Source of the DNA: Rhodococcus tibetensis
Lineage (GTDB): Bacteria > Actinomycetota > Actinomycetes > Mycobacteriales > Mycobacteriaceae
DNA length: 38,666 nucleotides
Reading direction: 5' to 3'
Assembly (NCBI RefSeq): GCF_024438035.1
Contig: NZ_JANFQF010000034.1
Coordinates: forward strand, 1 to 38,666
Under the pieces are notes generated by a model that worked only from the letters and a program-made list of their open reading frames with translations, did no database searches and had not been told where the DNA came from. Numbering within the stretch: the stretch's first letter is position 1; each line of letters begins with the position of its first letter. The translations under genes were made by a program, and so were the position numbers. This document shows, piece after piece, positions 29,980-38,387 of this stretch.

Positions 29980-31638
29980 TCAGGCCGGGGTGCTGCGGCG
30001 CATTTCGCGTCGGAGGATCTTTCCGCTGGCTGTCTTGGGTAGTTCGTCGACGATTTCGACGCGCCTCGGGGCCTTGTAGCTCGCCAGCCGCTCCCGGCAG
30101 AACTGGACGAGGTCGTCCGTCTCGGCCGTCTGCCCGGGGCGGAGGCTGACGAACGCGGCGACGGTCTCGCCGCGGTAGCTGTCCGGCTCCCCGACGACGG
30201 CGGCCTCCCGGACCGCGGGATGCCGGTAGAGGACGTCCTCGACCTCGCGGGGCCAGACCTTGAACCCGGACGCGTTGATCATGTCCTTCTTGCGGTCGAC
30301 GACGTACACCCAGCCGTGGGCGTCCATGAATCCCACGTCGCCGGTGAGCAGCCGGCCGCCGGGCAGCGATTGCGCCGTGGCGTCGGGATTGTTCCAGTAC
30401 GCGGGCACGACCATCGGCCCGTCGACGGCGATCTCCCCGACCTCGAGTGGGTCGAGGTCCTGCCCGTCCTCCCCGACGATCCGGATCACGGCGGAGGGAA
30501 GGGGCAGGCCGATCGCCAGCGTGCCCGACGACGGATCGACCGGCGCCTCCAGGTTCGGCGGGACGACGACGCACGGCGCGCTGGTCTCGGTGAGCCCGTA
30601 GCCGTTGCGGATGTACTTTCCGGTCAGCTCCCGGAACCGTTCGACGATGGCAGGCGGCAGTGGGGCGCCACCGGACATCACGGCCTCCAGTGAGGCGAAG
30701 CGCTCACCGGAGAAGTCGGGGTGGGCCATCAGCGCCATGTAGGCGGTGGACGGGCCGACCATGAACACCGGCTGCTCCCGCTCGAGGGCGTCGAGTACGA
30801 CCCCTGCGTCGAACCGGTATGCGAGGATCAGCGGGGACGCCAGGTCGATCGCAGTGAGCAACTGGCACACCATGCCCGTGATGTGGAACAGCGGTGCGAG
30901 CGCGAAGATCGGCGAACCGGCGGGCTTGCTCTCGTACAGGCGCAGGATGGAACTGTTGACGGTGAGATTCCGGTGGGTGTTGGTCGCACCCTTGGGGACT
31001 CCACTCGTTCCGGACGTGTAGGACACCAGCGCGATGTCGTCCGGGACCAGACCGGGATCCGGCACGTCGGCCCCCGCGCGCGCACGGGCCACCTCGAGCA
31101 GGTCGGGCACGCCCTCGGCGCGCACCCGGGTCACGCCCCCGAACACCCGTGGGTCGTCCGACGTCTGAATGTCGAGTTCGCTCGCGGTCATCGCGATCCG
31201 CACACCCGCGGCGGACGCGCGTTCACCCACCCGGTCTGCCCACGCGTTCTCACTGCACACGATCGCGGTGACCCCCGCGTCGGTGAGGATGTGCGCGAGC
31301 TCGTCCCGGTACATCGGGTTCAGGGGGACGACGACACCGCCTGCCTTCCACGTTCCGATCAAGGCGAGCACGAACTGCGGGATGTTCTGCAGGTAGATTG
31401 CGAGCCGGTCACCTCGTCCGAACCCATTCTCCAGCAGGTAGGCGGCCACACCGTCGCTGAGTTCGTCGACCTCGCGGTAGTCGAGGGTGCCTCCGAGGTA
31501 CCGAATGGCCGGCCCGTCCGGGGCGGATTCGACCGCGGCCGAGAACATGTCGAGCGCTGTCCGGGCGGGGATCTCCCCCACCGAACGCGTGTTCTCGTCG
31601 TACCGTTCCATCCAGGGCCTGTCGTCGTACCAGCTCAT
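29980..31638 (-). CDS. Acyl-CoA ligase (AMP-forming)
   Basis: Activates a carboxylic acid to its CoA thioester through an acyl-AMP. The 552-residue ANL-family protein has the phosphate loop YTSGTSGVPKG (207-217), the adenine motif NGYGLTET, the hinge segment VVDRKKDMI and the catalytic Lys540 (PKTASGKILRRE). ATG 31638 begins the family N-terminus SWYDDRPWMERYDENTRSV; an open stretch of 19 codons upstream has no match. It is the last gene of the catabolic operon, 53 bp after an SDR gene, and presumably loads the substrate of the pathway. Confidence 0.9.
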   Translation of the reverse strand: MSWYDDRPWMERYDENTRSVGEIPARTALDMFSAAVESAPDGPAIRYLGGTLDYREVDELSDGVAAYLLENGFGRGDRLAIYLQNIPQFVLALIGTWKAGGVVVPLNPMYRDELAHILTDAGVTAIVCSENAWADRVGERASAAGVRIAMTASELDIQTSDDPRVFGGVTRVRAEGVPDLLEVARARAGADVPDPGLVPDDIALVSYTSGTSGVPKGATNTHRNLTVNSSILRLYESKPAGSPIFALAPLFHITGMVCQLLTAIDLASPLILAYRFDAGVVLDALEREQPVFMVGPSTAYMALMAHPDFSGERFASLEAVMSGGAPLPPAIVERFRELTGKYIRNGYGLTETSAPCVVVPPNLEAPVDPSSGTLAIGLPLPSAVIRIVGEDGQDLDPLEVGEIAVDGPMVVPAYWNNPDATAQSLPGGRLLTGDVGFMDAHGWVYVVDRKKDMINASGFKVWPREVEDVLYRHPAVREAAVVGEPDSYRGETVAAFVSLRPGQTAETDDLVQFCRERLASYKAPRRVEIVDELPKTASGKILRREMRRSTPA

Positions 31639-31691
31639 CGCCGCCGTACCGCCTCTCGCTCGTTCCGTGTTCCGACTGTGTGACGTGCTGT

Positions 31692-32480
31692 TCAACGTGT
31701 TCCCGAGATCCCGCCGTCGACGGGGACTACCGTGCCGGTGAGGTAGGCCCCGGCGCGCGAGGAGAGGAAGATCGCGGTGCCCGCGACGTCTTCCGGTGTG
31801 CCGACCCGGCCGAGCGGGACCGATCCCTCGACGGCCTCCCTGCGATCCGGATCGTCGAGGACGAACGCCATCATCTTGCTCGGAAACGGTCCGGGGGCAA
31901 TGGCATTGACGGTGATCCGCTCGGCGGCCAGCGTCGCTGCGAGCTTGCGGGTGAGCATGTGGACCGCGGCCTTGCTCGCCCCGTACGAGAAGTTCTCGCT
32001 ACCCGACACCACGAGTCCCTCGATCGACCCGATGTTGATCACCCGGGCGGGATCGCCGTCCGTCGCCGCGGCCCGCAGACTCGGCAGCAACGCCTGGGTG
32101 AGCATGAACACGCCCTTGACGTTGATGTCGAAGATCTTGTCGAATCCGGCGGCGGGGAACTCGTCGACCGGTGCACCCCACGTCGCTCCGGCGTTGTTCA
32201 CCAGGACGTCCAGTCGGGGCGACACCTCGGCGACCCGCGCGACAAGTCCCTCGATCCCCTCCTCGGCGGACAGGTCGGCGGGGTGTGCGGAACACGTCCC
32301 CGGCCCGGCGGCGGACAGTTCGGCCGCGGCCTTCTCGCATGCCTCGGCCTTGCGGGCGGAGATGATCACGGTCGCCCCGGCCTCGACGAATCCCTGCGCG
32401 ATCATCCGGCCGATACCCCGCGAACCTCCGGTGACCACCACGGTCTTGCCCGCGACGTCGAACAGTGAACCTACGTCCAT
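31692..32480 (-). CDS. Short-chain dehydrogenase/reductase (first of three)
   Basis: A 262-residue Rossmann oxidoreductase with the cofactor motif TGGSRGIG (17-24), NNAG, the Ser of INIGSIEG and the catalytic YGASK. It resembles the Rhodococcus/mycobacterial SDRs that sit with acyl-CoA genes. The Arg following the glycine motif region (SARKAEA) is compatible with NADP(H), but this is not decisive. ATG has AAGGGA 6 nt upstream; 11 bp separate it from the upstream MDR gene. The likely role is oxidation or reduction of a hydroxy/keto acyl-CoA. Confidence 0.88.
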   Translation of the reverse strand: MDVGSLFDVAGKTVVVTGGSRGIGRMIAQGFVEAGATVIISARKAEACEKAAAELSAAGPGTCSAHPADLSAEEGIEGLVARVAEVSPRLDVLVNNAGATWGAPVDEFPAAGFDKIFDINVKGVFMLTQALLPSLRAAATDGDPARVINIGSIEGLVVSGSENFSYGASKAAVHMLTRKLAATLAAERITVNAIAPGPFPSKMMAFVLDDPDRREAVEGSVPLGRVGTPEDVAGTAIFLSSRAGAYLTGTVVPVDGGISGTR

Positions 32481-32491
32481 GTGCGTTCCCT

Positions 32492-33475
32492 TCAGGGTTG
32501 GAAGACGAGGCGGCCGACGGTGCTGCCGTCACCGAGACGGCCGATGCCGTCGGCCACGTCCGCGAGCGAGAGCCGCTCGCTGATGAGCGGCATGATCGCA
32601 CCGGAGTCGGCGAGACGGGTCAGTTCCTCGTGGCAGTCGGCGATCGCCTGCTGGTTGTACTGCTTGTACAGACCCCAGTGCAGCCCGATGATCGAGTAGT
32701 TCTTGATCAGGGCGTGATTGAGGCCGGGTGTCGGGATGGTGCCGCCGGCGAAGCCGATGATCAGGATTCGGCCTTCGAACGCGATGCACTTGGTGGACTT
32801 CGCGTAGGCGTCGCCGCCGACCGGGTCGTAGACGACGTCCGCGCCGCGTCCGCCGCTGAATTCCTTGACCAGCGGAACGAAATCGTCGGTGTGCCGGTCG
32901 ATCACCAGATCCGCCCCCAGCCGGCGGCAGTACTCGACCTTGTCCGCGCCTCCGACGACGCCGATCACCTTCGCTCCCGCGGCCTTGCCCAATTGCACTG
33001 CGGCGCTGCCCACTCCGCCCGCGGCGGCATGGACGAGCAGCGTCTCCCCCGGCTTCAGCTGGGTGCGCCGGTGGAGGGCGAACCAGCTCGTCTGGTAGCC
33101 GATGCTCAACGCCGACGCCTCGGCATCGTCGAGCGCGGACGGTGCGGCGAACGTGTTGGCCTCGTCCATCACGGCCAGCTGGGCGAATCCGCCGCCGGGC
33201 AGGTTGGGGTTGCCGATCACCCGGTCGCCGACGGCGAAGCGGGTCACGCCCTCGCCGACCGCCAGCACTTCGCCGCACAGCTCGACTCCGGGTGTGAACG
33301 GCAGCGGCGGCTTGATCTGGTACTCGCCGCGGCACAGCAGCACGTCGGGGAAGTTCGCCGGTGCGGCGAGAACCTTCACCAGCACCTGGCCGGGGCCCGG
33401 TGTGGGGTCCGGGACCTCCTCGAGTTGCAGCGCGGTGCGCGGCTCGCCGAGTTCGTGGACACGCCATGCCTTCAT
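32492..33475 (-). CDS. NADPH:quinone oxidoreductase-like MDR protein
   Basis: A 327-residue zinc-free medium-chain dehydrogenase/reductase. It shows the GroES-like N-terminal domain (LCRGEYQIKPPLPFTPGVELCGEV) and the nucleotide-binding VHAAAGGVGSAAVQLGKAAGA. The zinc-ligand residues of alcohol dehydrogenases are absent. Family members reduce quinones or act as enoyl-CoA/enoyl-thioester reductases, which would fit the operon. ATG 33475 has AGGAA 7 nt upstream and gives the family start MKAWRVHELGEP; the long open frame further upstream is noncoding overlap with the acyl-CoA dehydrogenase gene. Confidence 0.9.
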   Translation of the reverse strand: MKAWRVHELGEPRTALQLEEVPDPTPGPGQVLVKVLAAPANFPDVLLCRGEYQIKPPLPFTPGVELCGEVLAVGEGVTRFAVGDRVIGNPNLPGGGFAQLAVMDEANTFAAPSALDDAEASALSIGYQTSWFALHRRTQLKPGETLLVHAAAGGVGSAAVQLGKAAGAKVIGVVGGADKVEYCRRLGADLVIDRHTDDFVPLVKEFSGGRGADVVYDPVGGDAYAKSTKCIAFEGRILIIGFAGGTIPTPGLNHALIKNYSIIGLHWGLYKQYNQQAIADCHEELTRLADSGAIMPLISERLSLADVADGIGRLGDGSTVGRLVFQP

Positions 33476-33510
33476 GGATTGTTTCCTGACTGTCGGTGAT
33501 GGAGCTCGGG

Positions 33511-34611
33511 TTACGCGGGCAGGTCGATCAGTTCGGCGAGATGCGCGCGTTGACGGTAGGCGGTGCCGAACGCGAGCTGATCGCTCTTCGCCCTCTTCAG
33601 ATACAGGTGCGCGGGGTATTCCCAGGTCATGCCGATGCCGCCGTGCAGCTGTACGCATTCCTCGGCGGCGTGGACGGCGACGTCGCTGCAGTACGCCTGC
33701 GCGACAGCGGCCGCGACCTCGGTGTCCGCGTCGCCCCGGGCGGCGGTGTCCGCGGCGTAGCGGGCAGCGGCGGCCGCGGAGGTGACCTCGAGCCACAGGT
33801 CGGCGAGGCGGTGCTTGATCGCCTGGAACGACCCGACGGCGCGGCCGAACTGGGTTCGTTCCTTGACGTACGCCAGGGTGGTCTCGAAGCACCACTGCGC
33901 GAGCCCGAGTTGCTCGGAGGCGAGCAGTGCGGCGCCGACGACGAGGGCGTCCCGGACCGCCGCCGCGGCATTGCCGTCGTCGATGCGGGTGGATGCGGCG
34001 CCGTCGAAGGCGACATCCGACAGTGGCCGGGTCATGTCGAGCGCGAGCACGGGCGTGACCGTGACGCCGGCGGTGCCGGCGGGCACCGTGTGCAGTTCGA
34101 GTCCACCCGGACCCAGGGCGGGCACGATCAGGATGTCGGCCTCCGAGACCCCCGCGACGCTGGTCACGGTGCCCGTCAGGGCGTCGCCCTCTCGGCGCAC
34201 GGTCGGGGTGAACCGCCCCGGTGCGGTCGCGAGCCCGACCGTGAGTGCACCGGTGGTCGTCCCGTCGGCGAGTGCGCCGACCGTTCGCGTGTCTCCCGCC
34301 TTCAGCAGCGCGACCGTCGCGAGCACGGCGCTGGAAAGGTATGGGACGGGCGCGACGGCACGTCCGATCTCCTCCATGACCACCGCGGCCTCACGTGCGC
34401 TCGCTCCGGCGCCGCCCAGGTCCTCGGGAACGAGCAGGCCGGCCAGTCCGAGTTCGACGGCGAGGGATTTCCATACTCCGGAGAAGTCGGCGGGTGCCCG
34501 GTCGTACGCCCCGACCACCAGCTCCGGTGGGCAGCGGTCGGCGAGGAGGCGGCGGACGGAGTCGCGCAGGGCGTCTTCCGTGTCGGAGTACAGCAGATCT
34601 GCGGTGCTCAT
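33511..34611 (-). CDS. Acyl-CoA dehydrogenase, second subunit of a pair
   Basis: A 366-residue FadE-type flavoprotein. The N-terminal helical domain (EDALRDSVRRLLADR, PEDLGGAGASARE) and the C-terminal GGIGMTWEYPAHLYLKRA (324-341) are clear, but the middle beta-domain lacks the usual SEP-GAGSD motif. It ends shortly after the last helix and lacks the EGGTSEI-type tail. Its ATG overlaps the stop of the next dehydrogenase (ATGA). Adjacent, unequal FadE genes in actinobacteria commonly form alpha2beta2 heterotetramers, and this pair has that look. Confidence 0.9.
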   Translation of the reverse strand: MSTADLLYSDTEDALRDSVRRLLADRCPPELVVGAYDRAPADFSGVWKSLAVELGLAGLLVPEDLGGAGASAREAAVVMEEIGRAVAPVPYLSSAVLATVALLKAGDTRTVGALADGTTTGALTVGLATAPGRFTPTVRREGDALTGTVTSVAGVSEADILIVPALGPGGLELHTVPAGTAGVTVTPVLALDMTRPLSDVAFDGAASTRIDDGNAAAAVRDALVVGAALLASEQLGLAQWCFETTLAYVKERTQFGRAVGSFQAIKHRLADLWLEVTSAAAAARYAADTAARGDADTEVAAAVAQAYCSDVAVHAAEECVQLHGGIGMTWEYPAHLYLKRAKSDQLAFGTAYRQRAHLAELIDLPA

Positions 34612-35798
34612 CGGGGTAGGTCCTTCCAGGCGATGTCCTTGTCGACGCGGTGCTCCGGCGGGAGGCCGAGGACGCGTTCTGCGATGACGTTGCGCAGGAT
34701 CTCGGACGTGCCGCCCTCGATCGAGTTGCCTTTCGCGCGCAGGTACCGGTAGCCGGGTTCACGCCCGGTGAAGTCGACCTTGTCGGGGCGGCGCATGGTC
34801 CAGTCGTCGTACCGCAGCCCGGCCTCGCCGTGGAGTTCGATGTCGAAACCCGAGATGGTCTGCGCGAGCCGGGCGAAGGCCAGCTTCAGGCCGGATCCCT
34901 CCGGGCCGGGTTGCCCGGCCTCGAGTTGCTGCCGCAGGCGTTCCCCGGTCAGCCGGGCGACCTCCGCTTCGACCCACAGCCGGAGCAGTTCGTCGTGCAT
35001 CGCCGGGTCGCGGAGTTCGGGTTGCTCCCGCCAGGCCTGTGCGACCGGTCCGATCAGGCCGCTCTCGCGGGCGGCCGCGGAACCGCCGATCGCGACGCGC
35101 TCGTTGTTGAGGGTCGCGGTGGCCACCCGCCAGCCCTGCCCCTCGTCGCCGAGCCGATCGGTATCGGGAATGTGGACGTCGGTGAGGAACACTTCATTGA
35201 ACTCGGCCTCACCGGTGATCTGCCGCAACGGCCGGACGTCGATACCCGGATCGCTCATGTCGCACAGGAAGTAGGTGAGCCCGGCGTGCTTGGACACCGT
35301 CGGATCCGTCCGGGCCACGAGGATGGCCATCTGCGCGTTCTGCGCCCCCGACGTCCACACCTTCTGCCCGTTGACCGTCCAACCGTCACCCTCACGGACG
35401 GCTCGCGTCGCGACCGCGGCCAGGTCGGAGCCCGCACCCGGTTCGCTGAACAACTGGCAGTAGATGTGCTCGCTGGTGAAGATCGGCCGAAGGTACTTCT
35501 GCTGTTGTTCCTCGGTGCCGAACGCGGCGATGGTCGGCGCGGCCATACCCAATCCGATCCCGTTGCGGCCCTTCGCCGGACCGGGCGCTCCGGCGGCCGC
35601 GAGTTCGGCGTCGACCTGCGCCTGGAAGCTCTGCGGCAGACCGAGTCCGCCGCGTCCCGGCGGGAAGTGGACCCACGCGAGGCCGGCGTCGAATCGGGCT
35701 CCGAGAAACCCGGCCGGATCCGACAGGTCGTTCTGATCGACGAGAGTCGCGACGCGGCCACTGAGGTCGCGTGCGATCGCCTGTTCATCAGTGGTCAT
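34608..35798 (-). CDS. Acyl-CoA dehydrogenase, first subunit of a pair
   Basis: A 396-residue FadE-type protein with FSEPGAGSDLA (117-127) and VWTSGAQNAQ, which bind FAD and substrate, and the C-terminal RAKGNSIEGGTSEILRNVIAERVLGLP. The partner gene lacks these, so the two are probably complementary subunits of one enzyme. ATG at 35798 follows an SDR gene by 5 bp. Actinobacterial pairs of this kind often act on steroid side chains or branched and cyclic acyl-CoAs; the substrate here is not known. Confidence 0.92.
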   Translation of the reverse strand: MTTDEQAIARDLSGRVATLVDQNDLSDPAGFLGARFDAGLAWVHFPPGRGGLGLPQSFQAQVDAELAAAGAPGPAKGRNGIGLGMAAPTIAAFGTEEQQQKYLRPIFTSEHIYCQLFSEPGAGSDLAAVATRAVREGDGWTVNGQKVWTSGAQNAQMAILVARTDPTVSKHAGLTYFLCDMSDPGIDVRPLRQITGEAEFNEVFLTDVHIPDTDRLGDEGQGWRVATATLNNERVAIGGSAAARESGLIGPVAQAWREQPELRDPAMHDELLRLWVEAEVARLTGERLRQQLEAGQPGPEGSGLKLAFARLAQTISGFDIELHGEAGLRYDDWTMRRPDKVDFTGREPGYRYLRAKGNSIEGGTSEILRNVIAERVLGLPPEHRVDKDIAWKDLPR

Positions 35799-35803
35799 GT
35801 TCC

Positions 35804-36553
35804 TCAGTCCTTCGGTCCGCCGGCCACGTAGATCACTTGTCCGGACACGAATCCGGCACCCTCACTCGCCAAGAACGACGCGGTGTTGGCGATGTCCTCG
35901 GGCTGTCCGACGCGGTTCACCGGGATCTGCGACGCCGCCGCCTTCTTGAAGTCCTCGAATCCGACGCCCATGCGTTCGGCGGTGGCGGCGGTCATCTCGG
36001 TCTCGATGAAGCCCGGCGCGATCGCGTTGGCGGTGACCCCGAACTTGCCCAGTTCGATGGCGAGGGTCTTGGTGAAGCCCTGCATGCCTGCCTTGGCGGC
36101 GGAGTAGTTGACCTGCCCGCGGTTGCCGAGCGCGGACGTGCTCGAGAGGTTCACGACGCGGCCGAACCCGGCGTCGACCATGTGCTGCTGCACGGCCCGC
36201 GACATCAGGAACGCACCGCGCAGGTGCACGTTCATGACCGCGTCCCAGTCGTCGACGGTCATCTTGAACAACAGGTTGTCACGGGTGATCCCGGCGTTGT
36301 TGATCAAGATCGTCGGGGCACCGAGTTCGGTCGCCACCCGCTCGACTGCCGCGGCGACCGACGCCTCGTCGGCGACGTTCGCGCCCACGGCGAGTGCCCG
36401 GCCTCCGGTGGACTCGATAGCGTCGGCGGTTGCCGCGCAGGCGGACTCGTCGAGGTCGAGCACGGCCACCGCGTACCCGTCGCTCGCCAGTTTCTTCGCC
36501 ACCGCGGCACCGATGCCCCGTGCCGCGCCGGTGACGATTGCCGTTCTCTTCAT
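35804..36553 (-). CDS. Short-chain dehydrogenase/reductase, FabG-like
   Basis: A 249-residue SDR with TGAARGIG (8-15), NNAGITRDNLLFKM, the NLSSTSALGNRGQVNYSAAKAG active-site segment and the C-terminal GQVIYVAGGPKD. It is close to 3-ketoacyl-ACP/CoA reductases, so 3-hydroxyacyl-CoA oxidation is plausible in this operon. ATG 36553 is preferred over ATG 36565 because GGAG lies 6 nt before it, whereas the upstream ATG has no ribosome binding site. It follows the kinase gene by 22 bp. Confidence 0.9.
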   Translation of the reverse strand: MKRTAIVTGAARGIGAAVAKKLASDGYAVAVLDLDESACAATADAIESTGGRALAVGANVADEASVAAAVERVATELGAPTILINNAGITRDNLLFKMTVDDWDAVMNVHLRGAFLMSRAVQQHMVDAGFGRVVNLSSTSALGNRGQVNYSAAKAGMQGFTKTLAIELGKFGVTANAIAPGFIETEMTAATAERMGVGFEDFKKAAASQIPVNRVGQPEDIANTASFLASEGAGFVSGQVIYVAGGPKD

Positions 36554-36575
36554 GAAGTTCTCCATCGTCGTGTGA

Positions 36576-37610
36576 TCAGATTCCGGCCCGGGCGGCGATG
36601 TCGCACGCCTTGGCCACGAGGTCGTCGATGCGCTCGACGGTCGGGGTGCCCGCGGCCGCCTTGTTCTGCGGTTCGTCCCGCGCGCGGCGCATGACGCCCT
36701 CGGCGATGACCGCGACCTTCCACAGGCCGAGGACGTGCCAGAACGCCAGGGCCCCCGGGTCGCGCCCGGTCTCGTCGAGGTACACCCCGGCGATCTCCAC
36801 CCGGTCCGGGAAACCGTCGAGGGTGGACGCGGGGAAGTCGCCGCCGGTGGTCTCGCCCGGCTCCGGCCAGTACGCGAGCAGGCTGCCGACGTCGGCGAGC
36901 GGGTCGCCGAGGGTGCACAACTCCCAGTCCAGGGCCGCGGTCACCTCCCCGGCCTGGTGGGACGTGATGACGTTGCGCAGATGGAAGTCGCCGTGCACCA
37001 GTGTCAGTTCCCGCTGCTCCGGTACCGAAGCGGCGAGCCGCCGTGTCAGGTCGTCGAGGGCGGGCAGCTCGCGGGTCTTCGACTTCTCCCACTGACCCGA
37101 CCACCGCTTGAGCTGACGCTGCGCGTACGGCTTGTGGCTGGCCAGGTCGGTCAACCCGGTCCGGTCGAGGTCCACCGCGTGGATCTTCGCCAACGTCCGC
37201 GGCAGCGACAGACCGATCGCCCGGCGACGTTCCGGCGTCAGGGACTCCGCGATCGACATGCGATCGACGACCTGTCCGTCGACGAACTCCATCAGCAGCA
37301 GCGGTACCTCGGTCACCTCCGGGTCGTCGGTGAGCCCGAACACCCGCGGGGTGGGCACCGCGGTGTCCTCGAGGGCGGAGAGGATCCGCGCCTCCCGGGC
37401 GACGTCGTGGGCCGACGCCAGCAGGTGTCCGAGAGGTGGGCGCCGGAGCACCCATCTGCCACCCGCCTCGTCCCGGACGAGGTAGGTGAGGTTCGACTGG
37501 CCGAGTCCGATCCGGTCGAAGGTCAGCGGTCCGGCACTGTCGATGCCGAGCGTGCCGAACCAGCGGCTCACGGCCTCGATGTCGATGCCGACGACGTCCA
37601 CGCTAGACAC
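36576..37610 (-). CDS. APH-fold kinase of the ACAD10/ACAD11 (LvaA) type
   Basis: A 344-residue protein with the aminoglycoside-phosphotransferase/choline-kinase fold. The nucleotide loop is GLGQSNLTYLV (35-45), followed by VLRRPPLGHLLASAHDVAREARIL (54-77), the hallmark of the subgroup fused to acyl-CoA dehydrogenase in ACAD10/ACAD11. The Brenner motif HGDFHLRN (206-213, catalytic Asp208) and DWE (228-230, in place of DFG) are intact, so it should be active. Relatives phosphorylate the 4-hydroxyl of 4-hydroxyacyl-CoAs. Some homologues are misnamed FadE36. GTG start overlaps the upstream SDR by 8 bp. Confidence 0.9.
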   Translation of the reverse strand: MSSVDVVGIDIEAVSRWFGTLGIDSAGPLTFDRIGLGQSNLTYLVRDEAGGRWVLRRPPLGHLLASAHDVAREARILSALEDTAVPTPRVFGLTDDPEVTEVPLLLMEFVDGQVVDRMSIAESLTPERRRAIGLSLPRTLAKIHAVDLDRTGLTDLASHKPYAQRQLKRWSGQWEKSKTRELPALDDLTRRLAASVPEQRELTLVHGDFHLRNVITSHQAGEVTAALDWELCTLGDPLADVGSLLAYWPEPGETTGGDFPASTLDGFPDRVEIAGVYLDETGRDPGALAFWHVLGLWKVAVIAEGVMRRARDEPQNKAAAGTPTVERIDDLVAKACDIAARAGI

Positions 37611-38385
37611 CGAGCTGGGCCCCCTGCCGGAACGGGAGGGCGTCGCCGAGCAGTTGACCGCCGTCGATCACCATGGTTTCGCCGGTAATCCAGCTCGCGG
37701 CATCGGAGACGAGGAACGCGACCGCGGACGCGATGTCCTCGGGTTCACCGATCCGCCCCAGGGCCGTGGACGCCGACACGGCCTGCTCGTGTTCCTTCCA
37801 CAGTGCCTCGGCCAGCTTGGTCCGCACCACACCCGGGGCGACTGCGTTGACCCGCACCTTCGGTGAGAGTTCCAGTGCCAGTTGCTTGGTGACGTGAATC
37901 AGCGCGGCTTTGGACGCGTTGTACAGGCCGATGTTCGCCTCGAAGGCCATGCCGCCGATGGAGGCGGTGTTGACCACGGCGCCGCCGTGCTCGCCCATCC
38001 ACGCCTTGGTGGCGAGCCCGGTCCACAGCACCGGCGCCCACACGTTCACGTCGAAGGTCTTGGCGAATCGCGAGTGGTCCTGGTCGATGATCGGCCCGAA
38101 CGCGGGGTTGGTTCCCGCGTTGTTGACCAGGATGTCCAGGCTGCCGAAGCGTTCGAGGGTGACGTCGACGCAGCGCCGGGCGGCGTCTTCGTCGACGGCG
38201 TGGGCGGCGATTCCGATCGCGGTGCCCCCGACCTGGGCCGCGGCGGCGTCGGCCGATTCCTGGGACCGCGAGGTGAGCACCACGTTGCCGCCCGCGGCCG
38301 CGATGGCCTGGGCGACGGCCAGACCGATGCCCCGCGAGGCGCCGGTGACGATCGCGGTGCGTCCGTTGAGGTCGAGTCCGGCCAT
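37603..38385 (-). CDS. Short-chain dehydrogenase/reductase between the dehydrogenase and kinase genes
   Basis: A 260-residue SDR with TGASRGIG (14-21), NNAGTNPAFGPI, the Ser of VNTASIGG, YNASKAA and a C-terminal GETMVIDGGQLL. It lies 2 bp after the ACAD10/11-type dehydrogenase and overlaps the kinase gene by 8 bp, so the three are translationally linked. In the lva-type pathway an SDR-like reductase makes the 4-hydroxyacyl-CoA from the 4-keto compound; this is the best placed of the three SDRs for that job, by position only. Confidence 0.9.
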   Translation of the reverse strand: MAGLDLNGRTAIVTGASRGIGLAVAQAIAAAGGNVVLTSRSQESADAAAAQVGGTAIGIAAHAVDEDAARRCVDVTLERFGSLDILVNNAGTNPAFGPIIDQDHSRFAKTFDVNVWAPVLWTGLATKAWMGEHGGAVVNTASIGGMAFEANIGLYNASKAALIHVTKQLALELSPKVRVNAVAPGVVRTKLAEALWKEHEQAVSASTALGRIGEPEDIASAVAFLVSDAASWITGETMVIDGGQLLGDALPFRQGAQLGV

Positions 38386-38387
38386 GT

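Noticed and set aside
36554..36565. Upstream ATG for the FabG-like SDR
   Set aside because: No ribosome binding site in front of it; the second ATG has GGAG at 6 nt and gives the standard SDR N-terminus.
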